From assembly GCA_035623275.1 (NCBI GenBank), contig DASPTT010000072.1, forward strand, positions 1 through 42,451: a stretch of DNA of 42,451 bases, written 5' to 3'. Positions 1-9,600 of this stretch are shown here, in pieces. Within the stretch, counting starts at the first letter, position 1. Each line of letters starts with the position of its first letter. The translations under genes were made by a program, and so were the position numbers. The stretch comes from DASPTT01 sp035623275. GTDB taxonomy: Bacteria; Actinomycetota; Acidimicrobiia; Acidimicrobiales; UBA8190. The notes under the pieces are model-generated. The model was not told the origin of the DNA. It was given only the letters and a program-made list of their open reading frames with translations, and did not search any database.

Positions 1-2
1 TG

Positions 3-1535
3 CCGGCCGGCGCGGCCCGGGGCCGATCGGCCCCGGGCACCTCGTCGGGCCCGAGCGCCCCCAGCGTCCGCTCGGTCGAGCTCCCCAGCGGGGTCGAGGT
101 CCCGGTGGCCGACTGGGTGGTGGCCGAGAACGCGCGCCCGGGCACGCTCGACTGGCTCATCTCCTCCCCGGTGCACGGGGCGACCATCGAGGGGTACGCC
201 GACACGGTGAGCGCGCCACTGGGCGCGACCGTGGGGCTCTACGTCAACACCTCCAGCCCCACCTTCCACGTCGAGGCCTACCGGATGGGCTACTACGGCG
301 GCCTCGGGGGGCGCCTCGTCTGGCAGTCGGCGGAGGTGGCGGGGACCGTCCAGCCGCCGCCGGTGTTCACCCCCGGGGTCAACACCGTGGAATGCCGGTG
401 GCCGAAGTCGACGACCCTCCCCATCGGCGCAACATGGCCGCCGGGCCAGTACCTGCTCAAGCTGGTGGGCTCCGACGGGGAGCAGGCCTTCGTGCCGCTG
501 TGCGTCCGTGACGATTCGAGCAAGGCGGCCTTCGCCGTCGTGAACTCGGTGACGACCTGGCAGGCGTACAACCGCTGGGGCGGACGCTCCCTCTACTACG
601 GGCCCGACGGCAGCGGCGGGACGACGCGGTCGCGGGTGGTCTCCTTCGACCGCCCCTACCAGTACTCATGGGCGTGGGGTGCCGCCGACTTCATCGGCAA
701 CGAATTCCCGGTGGTGCACCTGGCCGAGCGCCTCGGGCTCGACGTCACCTATCTCACCGACGTCGACCTGCACCGCGCCCCCGCCTCGCTGCTGTCCCAC
801 GCGTGCGTCATCAGCCTCGGCCACGACGAGTACTGGTCGACGGCGATGCGCGACGGCGCCGTCGCGGCACGCGATCGCGGTGTGAACCTCGCCTTCCTCG
901 GCGCCAACCCGATCTACCGCCACATCCGCCTCGAGCCCTCGCCCCTGGGCGACCTGCGCCACCAGGTCTGCTACAAGACGGACTTCATGCGCGAGGACCC
1001 GCTGTGGGGCGTGGACCCGCCCGAGGTCAGCTCCAACTGGGAGACCGGCCCGGTCCCGTGGCCCGAGCAGCAGCTGGTCGGCATCCAGTACGCGGACGTG
1101 GGCGCGGACGCCGACATGGTCGTCGTCGAGCCGGACGCATGGGTCTTCGCCGGGACGGACCTGGCCCAGGGCAGCCGCCTCGCCGGCGTCGTCGCCGGCG
1201 AGTACGACCGCTACCAGCCCAGCCTGCCCGGGCCGCGCAACGTGACCATCCTGGCCCACTCCCCCGTCCTCAACCGGGGCGCGGGCGCCGTGTCGGACAT
1301 GTCGTACTACGCGGTCGACGGCGGCGGGGGCGTGCTGGCCGTAGGCACCGCCTCCTTCGTCAACCTGCTGTGGAACACCTCGCTGGTGCCCACCGACGTC
1401 GTGCGCAGCAGCGGCAAGGTCGACCCGGTCGCGCCGGTGCTCGAGCGGATGATGGAGAACGTCTTCTCGGTGTTCGGCCGGGGGCCTGCGGGGGCCGGCC
1501 AGCCGTCGACGGCCAACTGGCAGCGCTTCTACTGA
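3..1535 (+). CDS. N,N-dimethylformamidase large-subunit-like protein (5' end outside window)
   Basis: The reading frame is open to the left edge, so the true start lies upstream. The GTG at 105 is only the first in-frame start codon inside the window. The 34 visible residues before it are Pro/Ser/Gly/Ala-rich, like a linker following a signal peptide. The body resembles the C-terminal domain family named after the beta (large) subunit of N,N-dimethylformamidase: an N-terminal beta-sandwich part (YRMGYYGG near 295), then a Rossmann-like part with a TYLTDVDLH stretch near 750, LGHDEYWS near 820 and a GANPIYRHIR stretch near 900. Many actinobacterial members are secreted and of unknown substrate, so amide hydrolysis is not established here. 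The gene converges on the glycosyltransferase gene with a 7-bp overlap of stop regions. Its setting suggests a role at the cell surface. Confidence 0.75.
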   Translation, partial: PAGAARGRSAPGTSSGPSAPSVRSVELPSGVEVPVADWVVAENARPGTLDWLISSPVHGATIEGYADTVSAPLGATVGLYVNTSSPTFHVEAYRMGYYGGLGGRLVWQSAEVAGTVQPPPVFTPGVNTVECRWPKSTTLPIGATWPPGQYLLKLVGSDGEQAFVPLCVRDDSSKAAFAVVNSVTTWQAYNRWGGRSLYYGPDGSGGTTRSRVVSFDRPYQYSWAWGAADFIGNEFPVVHLAERLGLDVTYLTDVDLHRAPASLLSHACVISLGHDEYWSTAMRDGAVAARDRGVNLAFLGANPIYRHIRLEPSPLGDLRHQVCYKTDFMREDPLWGVDPPEVSSNWETGPVPWPEQQLVGIQYADVGADADMVVVEPDAWVFAGTDLAQGSRLAGVVAGEYDRYQPSLPGPRNVTILAHSPVLNRGAGAVSDMSYYAVDGGGGVLAVGTASFVNLLWNTSLVPTDVVRSSGKVDPVAPVLERMMENVFSVFGRGPAGAGQPSTANWQRFY

Positions 1536-2668
1536 GCTGACTGCGCCGGGGCTGACTGCGCCGGGGCCGCGAGCGCCTGCTCGATCACACCCCGGAACGC
1601 CGCGCGCGACGGGCCCAGGGAGAGCTGCGCCACCTGGTCGGCGGCCGCATCGGCCATGGCCGCGCGCAGCGACTCGTCGCGCACGACGCGGTCGACGGCG
1701 GCCGCCACCCGCAGCGCCTGCTTGTCCGGGAGGACCAGGCCTGCGTCCCCGACCGTGTCGGGCACGGCCGCCGCGCCGAAGGCCACGATCGGCAGCCGGT
1801 GCATCATCGCCTCGAGCAGGGGCACGCAGAAGCCCTCGTGGTCGGACAGGCAGACGAACACGTCCGAACCCTCGTAGTAGGCCACCAGCTCGGCGTGGGG
1901 CACCGACCCGACCATCTCCACCGCGTCGTCCACGCCCAGCATCGACGCGAAGCGCGCCAGTGCCTCGGGGTAGGCGTCGCCGATGGCGCCGCCGACGATG
2001 CGCAGGCGGGCGCGCGGGTCGTAGAGGCGGCGGTACACGGCCAGCGCCTTGAGCAGGTCGTGCTGGGCCTTGTGCGGCGCCACCTTGCCCACGAACAAGA
2101 GCCCCGTCCCGCCCTCGGCGCGCGCCCGGAGGAGGCGGGCGGCCACGACGGGGTCCGGTGATCCCGCCAGCGCCTCGAGGTCGATCATGAGCGGAGCCAC
2201 CGCGGTGGCGCCGTACCCGGCGGACCGCAGCTCCTGCTCGTTGAAGGCGGAGTCGGCCATGGCGAACCGGGTGACGGGGGCGAGGCGCACCAGCTGGGAA
2301 CGCCCGAGCCGGAGCTCCTCGGCCACCGAGGGCTCCCAGGCGCGCAACAGCTCCGCCGGCGTGATGTTGTGGTAGTCGACGAGCTTGGGCTCGGGGCGCT
2401 TGGCGAAGACCTCGCCGGCCGGGCTGCCGATCGAGAGCTGGTAGAGCAGCCACCGACCGGTGGGGTCCTCGTCGCCCAGCTCTTCGAGCGGCCGGCCGTC
2501 GCGCAGCACGTCGGCCGACGCGTTGGCGTAGAAGATGTCGGAGACGAAGCCCATCTCCCGCAGCACCTGACGCGCCGCCGTGGTGTGCTGGCCGATGGCG
2601 TCGCGGCTGGCGAGCGTGGGGATGACCTGGTCGATGCGCCGGACCGCCGGCGCGTGGCCGGGCCTCAC
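1529..2668 (-). CDS. GT4-family glycosyltransferase
   Basis: This 379-residue protein should transfer a sugar from a nucleotide donor to a surface glycan precursor in the cytoplasm. The C-terminal half shows the GT-B donor-site pattern of family 4: LLFVGKVAPHKAQHDLL, then SDHEGFCVPLLEAMM, which carries the E-x7-E motif, followed by LPIVAFG. The N-terminal half contains VDYHNITP, typical of GT4 enzymes in actinobacterial polysaccharide clusters. The start is the GTG at 2668, which overlaps the stop of the upstream methyltransferase gene (GTGA), so the two are probably translationally coupled. The open frame continues upstream past 2668, but only as a low-complexity shadow of the neighbouring gene. 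The C-terminal tail contains a 15-bp tandem duplication (1537-1566) giving APAQSAPAQSAQ. Donor and acceptor cannot be read from the sequence. Confidence 0.85.
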   Translation of the reverse strand: MRPGHAPAVRRIDQVIPTLASRDAIGQHTTAARQVLREMGFVSDIFYANASADVLRDGRPLEELGDEDPTGRWLLYQLSIGSPAGEVFAKRPEPKLVDYHNITPAELLRAWEPSVAEELRLGRSQLVRLAPVTRFAMADSAFNEQELRSAGYGATAVAPLMIDLEALAGSPDPVVAARLLRARAEGGTGLLFVGKVAPHKAQHDLLKALAVYRRLYDPRARLRIVGGAIGDAYPEALARFASMLGVDDAVEMVGSVPHAELVAYYEGSDVFVCLSDHEGFCVPLLEAMMHRLPIVAFGAAAVPDTVGDAGLVLPDKQALRVAAAVDRVVRDESLRAAMADAAADQVAQLSLGPSRAAFRGVIEQALAAPAQSAPAQSAQ

Positions 2669-3735
2669 GGCGCCGCGAGGACGCCCGCGACGACGTACTC
2701 GGTGTCGTCGGGTCCTCCCTGGTGCACCGTCACCGGGTCGAAGCCGCTGTGCCCCATGAGAAAGGCCCACGTCTCGGGGTGCAGGGGACGACCAGGGGCG
2801 AGGTCCGCCAGCACCGGCGAGGCGCTCGCGGCCCACGCCGCCGGCGAGGCCGACGCCACCAGGAGCACGCCGCCCGGGGCAAGCCGCTGGGCGGCCATGG
2901 CCACGAGCTGCTCGCACTCCGCCACGGGGAGCACCTCCACCCCGCCCTCGGCAACGACGCCACCCAGGGTCCCGTCGCCCATGTCGGCGAGGTGCTCCAG
3001 CAGGGACACGGCCAGCACCTCGCGTGGCGGACCGTCCGGGCCCCCCGGACCCGCCGAGGGATCGGTGCCGTACGCGTCGATGCCGGCGCCAGCGAGGGTC
3101 TCGAGGAGCGCGCCCGTCCCGCAGTCGCCGTGGACGACGCGCCCGGGGGCGTCGGTCAACGACGACAGGGCGACACGTCCCCACCACGGCGCCCGGTCCG
3201 GCCCCTCCCGACGCGCGGCCGTCGGCAGGGGGAGCGGCGACGCGGCGCGCTGGGTGCGGGCGCGCAGGTCCTCCAGCTCCTCGGCGAGCACCGCGACGGC
3301 ACGGGCCACCGCGCCCTGGAAGCGGGCGATCTGCGCGACGAAGAACCGCACGTACCACCCCACCGCCTTGCGCACCAGGCGCTTTACCATGCTCCCGCCC
3401 GGTCGCTGCGACGCCACGGGGACCTGCGGGTCGATCACCGCGGCATCGGCCACCAGGGACGTGACGGACCGCAGCCGTCCGGTGCTGCCCGGCGAGGGCG
3501 CCAGGCGGCGAAAGGCGCGGTCGAGAGCCCGGTCCTCGTCGGGAGCCACGGCGCCCGCCTCGACCCGGCGTCGCACCTCGCGCTCGACCTCCTCGAGCGC
3601 CCCGGTCACGACGGCATGGCGCTCGGCGGCAGGACCCTCGACGGCCCCGTCCGCCGTGGGCGGTCGGCCCTCCTCGGCGGCGCCGGGCGAGCAGGTCACG
3701 ACGTTGGCCTCGGGCGGCGCACGGCGGGCGAGCAT
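2665..3735 (-). CDS. Degenerate class I SAM-dependent methyltransferase-like protein with helical N-terminus
   Basis: The 356-residue product has an N-terminal region of charged helices (residues about 40-75) and an amphipathic stretch (KAVGWYVRFFVAQIARFQ, around residue 125) that could touch the membrane or form a coiled coil. The C-terminal half resembles a class I methyltransferase: a motif-I-like DCGTGALLETLAGAG, an acidic motif after it (GIDAYGTDPS), and a late APGGVLLV strand. Motif I departs from the usual pattern and the domain is short, so catalytic activity is uncertain. Proteins of this layout often sit beside GT4 enzymes in surface glycan loci, which matches the GTGA coupling with the glycosyltransferase downstream. 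The ATG at 3735 is preferred over upstream in-frame starts because those lie inside the divergent secreted-protein gene. Confidence 0.6.
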   Translation of the reverse strand: MLARRAPPEANVVTCSPGAAEEGRPPTADGAVEGPAAERHAVVTGALEEVEREVRRRVEAGAVAPDEDRALDRAFRRLAPSPGSTGRLRSVTSLVADAAVIDPQVPVASQRPGGSMVKRLVRKAVGWYVRFFVAQIARFQGAVARAVAVLAEELEDLRARTQRAASPLPLPTAARREGPDRAPWWGRVALSSLTDAPGRVVHGDCGTGALLETLAGAGIDAYGTDPSAGPGGPDGPPREVLAVSLLEHLADMGDGTLGGVVAEGGVEVLPVAECEQLVAMAAQRLAPGGVLLVASASPAAWAASASPVLADLAPGRPLHPETWAFLMGHSGFDPVTVHQGGPDDTEYVVAGVLAAP

Positions 3736-3843
3736 ACCCGCAGGTGCGCTCCCGGCCCCGTGCCCCGGAGACGAAGATGCAGGTCGCCAGGCGTTGATGA
3801 TTTGTTCGTCAAGAAGAGCAGGCGTGGCGACGATAGTCGTCGG
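3736..3843 (+). promoter_or_regulatory. Divergent intergenic promoter region; possible leaderless promoter for the plus-strand gene
   Basis: This 108-bp gap lies between two divergent genes and is AT-richer than its surroundings from 3793 on. GATAGT at 3832-3837 ends six bases before the GTG at 3844, the spacing expected if transcription starts at the start codon. TCAAGA at 3809-3814 sits 17 bp upstream of it. The same arrangement recurs before the CAP-domain gene. No good Shine-Dalgarno sequence precedes 3844. This is assignment by eye only. Confidence 0.35.
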
Positions 3844-6465
3844 GTGCAATCCCTCCGTGCATTCCTCCGGCGCGCCGGCCGACGAGGCACGCGCACACCG
3901 GCCGCCTTCGTCGCCAAGACCGCGGCCGCCGCAGCCCTCGTCGCCGGCGTCGCATCGGGTGCCCTGCCCGGCGCCCACCTCCCCGCCGCCGCGGCGTCGG
4001 GCCTGTCGATCAACCAGACCTGGTCGGTGGTCCTCCCCGACCAGGGCAACGCGATCGTCTTCTCGTCGCCCAACCTGGCCACGCTCTCCAACGGTCCCGA
4101 CGTCGTCGTCGGCGACCGCGGGGGACATCTGTGGGCCCTGAACCTCTCCAACGGCTCAGGGGTCCCGGGCTGGCCCTACAACACGCCCAACCCCATCGAC
4201 TCCTCGCCGTCGGTGGCCCGAGCGCCTGGCTCCAACCTCGACGAGGTGTTCACCGGGCTCGGCCAGGTCGGCGTCTCCTCCGCCGGCGGCTACCAGGCCG
4301 TGAACCCCGACGGCTCGTCGAGGTGGTGGGTGGGGACCCCCGGGAACTTCCCGGTCACCTCGGGCATGGCGGTCGGCTACCTGCAGGGCGACGCCGACGT
4401 CGTGGGCTCCTCGCTCAGCCAGGAGGAGTACGCCATGGACGCCAACTCGGGTGCCGTGCTGAACGGCTTCCCGTGGTTCCAAGCCGACAGCTCGTTCTCG
4501 ACGCCGGCACTGGCCGACCTCTACGGCGACGGCCGCACCGAGATCATCGAGGGCGGTGACTCCACCGCCGGCAACGCCTACGGCGTGCAGTACCAGAACG
4601 GCGGCCACCTCCGCATCCTGAGCCCGACCGGCAACGCCGGCACCGGCGCGCCGGCGGGCGGCCTCATCTGCCAGTACGACACCGACCAGAACGTCATGTC
4701 CTCGCCCGCGGTCGGCAACTTCCTCGCCGGCGGCGGGACCGGCATCACCTTCGGGACCGGCACCTTCTACGGCGGCGCCTCGACGACCGACGACATCATG
4801 GCAGTGGACGCCAACTGCAACCTGGTCTGGAGCACCAAGCTCGACGGCTACACCTCGAGCAGCCCGGCCCTGGCCGACGTGCTCGGCAACGGGGGCCTCC
4901 AGGTCGTCGAGGGCACCAACAACGGGTCCGGGGGCGGCTCCGTGTGGGTGCTCAACGGGAACAACGGCGCACCCGTCTGGCACACGGCCGCCGCGGGCAT
5001 GGTCATCGGCTCGGTGGTCACCGCGGACCTCACCGGCGGCGGGTACCAGGACGTCATCGTGCCGACCACCGCCGGGGTGCAGGTCTTCGACGGCAAGTCC
5101 GGCGCCCTGGTGACCACGCTCGGCTCCGGCATGGCCTTCCAGAACTCGCCGCTGGTGACCGACGACCCCAACGGCACCATCGGCATCACCGTCGCCGGCT
5201 ACAACGGCACCAACAACGGCGAGGTCGTCCACTACGAGGTGGCGGGCTCCAACGGGAACACGGTGAACGAGGTCGGCGCCTGGCCGCAGTTCCACCACGA
5301 CCCGGCCCTGTCGGGCAACGCCAACCCCTCCTCCGGCCCGCCCGGGTCCGTCGAGCAGTTCGTGGCCGACCACCTCAACGGGCACGTCTGGAACGCGTAC
5401 AACGAGACGGTCAACGCAAACGGGCCCACCATCACCGGGGGCTCGAGCGTCCTCAACGACCCGCGTGACGGGCTCCTGCACGACTACGTGCGCGCCGACA
5501 ACGGCGATCTCGTCGAGTACGTCGACAACGACGTCGGCGGCCAGCTGTGGAACGCCTACGACCTCTCCTTCGGCTCGGGCAACGGCGGGACCATCGGCAA
5601 CGACCCCGACGTCATCTACGACCCGGCCGACGGGCTGATCCACATCTACGTCCAGGCGTCGAACGGGGACCTCACGGAGTACGTCGACGACAACGCCAAC
5701 GGGCACCCGTGGAACGCCTACGACCTGAGCTACGGGGCCAGCGGTGGCACGCAGATCGCGGGGACCCCGAGCGCCTTCTACGACCCGGCCGACGGCCTCA
5801 TCCACGTCTACGTGCGCGACGTCTACAACCACCTCGTCGAGTACGACAACGGCCACGTCTACGGCGCCCCCTGGAACGAGTGGGCGCTGTCGGTGGGCGC
5901 CAGCGGCGGCGGTCCCGTCACGGGCACGCCGAGTGCGTTCTACCTGCCGGTGGACGGGCTCATCCACATCTACGTCCCCGGCCCGGGCGGCGACCTCGTC
6001 GAGTACGACAACGGCCACGTCTACGGCGCCCCGTGGAACGCGTGGGACCTGTCCTACGGCGCCACCGGCGGCCAGCCCATCACCGGCACGCCGAGCCCCT
6101 TCTACGACCCCGCCGACGGCCTCATCCACGTCTACGCCGAGACGCCGGGCGGCTACCTCGTCGAGTACGACAACGGCCACTACGACGGCGTGCCCTGGAA
6201 CTGCTGGGGCCTGTCGGTGGGTGCCACCGGCGGCAGCCCCGTGGCCAGCTCGCCCAGCGCCCTGCTCGACCCCAGCGACGGGCTCATCCACGTGTACGTC
6301 CGGGCCAGCTCCGGGCACATGACCGAGTACGTCAACGGCCACTACGACGGCGTGCCCTGGAACGCCTGGGACCTCACCGGCGGCTCCGGTGGGCCCCCCG
6401 TGATCGGCGACCCGACGGCCCTGGTGGTGGGCGGCATGCTCCACGTCTTCGACGCCAGCGGCTGA
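3844..6465 (+). CDS. Secreted FG-GAP/PQQ-like propeller protein with C-terminal seven-bladed repeat domain
   Basis: The protein has 873 residues. An arginine-rich N-region and a hydrophobic alanine-rich segment form a Sec signal peptide ending near residue 50 (LPAAAASG). Residues about 50-480 are repeats of FG-GAP/PQQ-like type (for example SSPALADVLGNGGLQVVEG and STPALADLYGDGRTEIIEG), a predicted beta-propeller. A WPQFHHDPALSG segment and a Ser/Pro linker follow. Residues about 502-873 form seven repeats of about 50-54 residues with the pattern VEYxxGxxxGxPWNAWDLS ... DGLIHVYVRxxxGDL; the seventh is shortened and ends HVFDASG. The same domain ends the next two genes. The GTG at 3844 is chosen because the signal peptide follows it; the open frame upstream is non-coding in character. 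Role unknown; extracellular binding is inferred. Confidence 0.85.
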   Translation: MQSLRAFLRRAGRRGTRTPAAFVAKTAAAAALVAGVASGALPGAHLPAAAASGLSINQTWSVVLPDQGNAIVFSSPNLATLSNGPDVVVGDRGGHLWALNLSNGSGVPGWPYNTPNPIDSSPSVARAPGSNLDEVFTGLGQVGVSSAGGYQAVNPDGSSRWWVGTPGNFPVTSGMAVGYLQGDADVVGSSLSQEEYAMDANSGAVLNGFPWFQADSSFSTPALADLYGDGRTEIIEGGDSTAGNAYGVQYQNGGHLRILSPTGNAGTGAPAGGLICQYDTDQNVMSSPAVGNFLAGGGTGITFGTGTFYGGASTTDDIMAVDANCNLVWSTKLDGYTSSSPALADVLGNGGLQVVEGTNNGSGGGSVWVLNGNNGAPVWHTAAAGMVIGSVVTADLTGGGYQDVIVPTTAGVQVFDGKSGALVTTLGSGMAFQNSPLVTDDPNGTIGITVAGYNGTNNGEVVHYEVAGSNGNTVNEVGAWPQFHHDPALSGNANPSSGPPGSVEQFVADHLNGHVWNAYNETVNANGPTITGGSSVLNDPRDGLLHDYVRADNGDLVEYVDNDVGGQLWNAYDLSFGSGNGGTIGNDPDVIYDPADGLIHIYVQASNGDLTEYVDDNANGHPWNAYDLSYGASGGTQIAGTPSAFYDPADGLIHVYVRDVYNHLVEYDNGHVYGAPWNEWALSVGASGGGPVTGTPSAFYLPVDGLIHIYVPGPGGDLVEYDNGHVYGAPWNAWDLSYGATGGQPITGTPSPFYDPADGLIHVYAETPGGYLVEYDNGHYDGVPWNCWGLSVGATGGSPVASSPSALLDPSDGLIHVYVRASSGHMTEYVNGHYDGVPWNAWDLTGGSGGPPVIGDPTALVVGGMLHVFDASG

Positions 6466-6513
6466 TCAGGCGGGCGGCCGGCGGCGGCCCCGACCTCGAC
6501 GCCCCTGTGGGCC

Positions 6514-6543
6514 CCACGCCCCGCCCGCCGCGGCGGGGCGTGG
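6514..6543 (+). terminator. Perfect 12-bp inverted repeat, terminator-like hairpin
   Basis: CCACGCCCCGCC at 6514-6525 and GGCGGGGCGTGG at 6532-6543 are exact reverse complements around a six-base loop. The hairpin lies 49 bp after the stop of the FG-GAP-type gene and before the protease gene. There is no U-tract, as is common for hairpins in very GC-rich actinobacteria, so its termination strength is uncertain. Confidence 0.5.
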
Positions 6544-6648
6544 CGCGTCCCCCTGGCTACGATGGTTCACCTGGGCGGGCCCGGACGACGGGCCCGACCG
6601 AGCCCGAGAGCCCGACCGAACGAGCCGCTGCCACGTGGTGATGCCCCG

Positions 6649-9600
6649 GTGACCACTCAAGCCAAGTTCCGGCCCCGCGGCCGGCGACTGCGCGTGCCCG
6701 TCGTGGCGGTCGTGGCGGCGACGACGGCGGTGACCCTCGCCCTGCCGGCGCTGTCCCGGGCCGCCGCCGCCAGCCCTGCCGACGGCGGCCTGGTGCGGTT
6801 GCGCGTCGCCCCCGACCCCGTCCCCGCCGGGGCGCGCGACACCGGCGACCTGTCGGGCGCCACCCCCATCGCCGGCGACGTCGCCCTGGCCCCGGCGGAC
6901 CCCGCGGCCCTGGAGCGCTTCGTGGCCGCCGTGTCCGACCCGAGCTCCCCCCTGTACCGGCACTACCTGGCCCCCGGCCAGTTCGGCCCGCGCTTCGGGG
7001 CCTCGCTGGCCACCGTCCACGCCACCGAGGCGTGGCTGCGGGCGCAGGGCTTCGGCCACGTGTCGACGGCCTCCAACCGGCTCTCCGTGCACTTCGCGGC
7101 GTCGGCGTCGCAGGCCGCCGCCGCCTTCGGCGTGCACCTGCGCCACCTGCGCCTGGCCTCGGGGGCGAGTGCCTTTGCGGCCGACGCCTCCCCGCTCGTG
7201 CCCAAGTCGCTGGCCGGCTCCATCGTCGGTGTGCTCGGCCTCTCCGACACGGCGCGGCCGCAGCCCCAGCTCGTGCCGCAGGCGCGCGAGACCGCCACGC
7301 CCGGTGTGGCGCCGTCGCCGGCCGCGGGGCCGGGCGCCCGGCTGCTGGCCACGACGCCGGCCTCACCGTCGCCCCGAGTCCAGGCGAACGTGTCGGGTCC
7401 GTCGCCGTGCTCCGCGGCGGCGAGCGCGGCGACGACCCTCCACTCCTACACGCCTGACGAGCTGGCCAAGGCCTACGGCCTGAACACCCTCTACTCCGAT
7501 GGGGAGCTCGGCGCCGGCGTGACCGTGGCCGTCTACGAGCTCGAGCCCTACACGCCGAGCGACATCGCGTCGTACCAGAGCTGCATGGGGACCTCGGCGG
7601 GCGTCTCCACCGTCACCGTGGACGGCGGGCCCACGGGCGGCCAGCAGGGCGAGGCGGCGCTGGACATCGAGCAGGTGATCGGGCTCGCCCCGCTGGCGAG
7701 CGTCCTCGTGTACCAGGGCCCCAACAACAACACCGGCGGCCCCTACGACGTCTACAACCAGATCGCCACGGACGACAAGGCGCAGGTCGTCACCACCAGC
7801 TGGGGCCTGTGCGAGCAGGACGCGGGGGCCACGCTCCTCAACTCGGAGAACACGCTCTTCGTCCAGATGGCCTCACAGGGCCAGTCGGTGTTCGCGGCGG
7901 CCGGCGACCGTGGAGCCGAGGACTGCCAGCCGTCGACCGCCCTGGCCGTCGACGACCCCGCCAGCCAGCCCCACGTGACGGGCGTGGGGGGCACGTCGCT
8001 GACGGCGATCGGCCCGCCCCCGGTGGAGACGGTGTGGAACGACGGCACCGGCGAGGCGGGCGGCGGCGGCTTCTCGGTCCAGTGGCCGCGGCCGTCGTAC
8101 CAGCCGGGACCGGCGACGTACCGGGCGGTGCCGGACGTGTCGGCCGACGCCGACCCCTCCCACGGGATCACCATCTACTGGGAGGCGACCTGGGGCTCCA
8201 TCGGCGGCACCAGCGCCGGCGCCCCGTTGTGGGCGGCGCTGACCGCGCTGGGCGACCAGGGCTGCACCAAGGCGATCGGGGAGGTCAACCCCAAGCTGTA
8301 CCCACTCGGCTCGGCGGCGTTCCACGACATCACCACCGGGAACAACGACACCACCGGGACGCACCCGACCGAGTACGCAGCCGGGCCCGGCTTCGACGAA
8401 GCCTCCGGTTGGGGCACGCCCAACGCGCCGTCGATCATCACGGGGCTCCAGCCCTCGGGCGGCTGCCCGGCGGTGACCTCGGTCGCGCCCGCCAGCGGCT
8501 CAGGCGCCTCGGGGAACTCCGTGACGATCGACGGGACGAACCTCGCCGGCGCCACCAGCGTGCTCTTCGGCGGGGTGGCCGCCTCCATCACGAACGACAC
8601 CGCCTCGTCCGTCACCGTCAGCGCCCCCGGGACCTGCTCGACAGGCACCGTGGACGTGACCGTGGTCACCGCCAACGGCACCTCGGCGGTCGTCCCCTAC
8701 GACCAGTACAGCTACACGAGCAGCGGATGCCCGCCGGTGCCGTCGGGGCTCACGGCGCTGCCGGGTCCCGCCCAGGTGGCCCTCAGCTGGACCTCCGACA
8801 GCGGCTCAGGGCCGAACGCCGCCTCCGGGTACAAGCTGTACCGCTCGGTGGGCGGCGGGGCCTTTACCTTCCTCGTCCAGCTCGGCGGCGCGTCGAGCGA
8901 CAGCTACACCGACAGCGGGCTCACCGACGGCACGACCTACGCCTACGAGATCACCGCCTACAACGGCACCGGCGAGTCGGCAGCGTCGTCGGCCGTGGAC
9001 GCCACGCCGCCGGGCATCCCGGCCACGCCGAGCGGGCTGGGAGCGTCCGTCTCCGCGCCCTCGGCGATCGGCCTGAGCTGGACGGCCGACACCCCGACGG
9101 CGCAGGTGCCGGTGACCGGCTACCGCATCTACCGCTCGAGCGACGGCGGGAGCACCTACCCGCTCCTCACCACGGTCTCCGGCGCGGCCAGCAACTCCTA
9201 CCCCGACACCGGCCTCACCGCCGGCACGACCTACCGCTACGAGATCACGGCCTACAACGGCAACGGCGAGTCCGCCCAGAGCGCGGCCGTCAGCGCCACC
9301 GCCTGGACCACGCCGGGCACACCGGGCAACCTCGGCGCGGTGGCCGGCAACGGCCAGGTGGTCCTCGGGTGGACGGCCGACACGCCCACGTCGGCTGCGC
9401 CGGTGACCGGCTACCGCATCTACCGCTCGAGCGACGGCGGGAGCACCTACCCGCTGCTCGCCACGGTCAGCGGCTCCTCGAGCAACGGCTACACCGACAA
9501 CGCGGTGACCAACGGCACGACCTACAGCTACGAGGTCACGGCCTACAACGGCGTCGGCGAGTCGTCCGCGAGCGGGCCCCAGAGCGCCACCCCGACCGCG

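Noticed and set aside
2722..3843. Upstream extension of the FG-GAP-type gene's open frame
   Set aside because: It overlaps the methyltransferase-like gene on the other strand and shows no domain; the signal peptide begins right after the GTG at 3844.
4156..6444. Long open frame on the minus strand opposite the FG-GAP-type gene
   Set aside because: It is a Val/Gly/His/Asp-rich shadow produced by the GC-rich repeats of the real gene; it has no recognisable domain, and the plus strand has a signal peptide and clear repeats.
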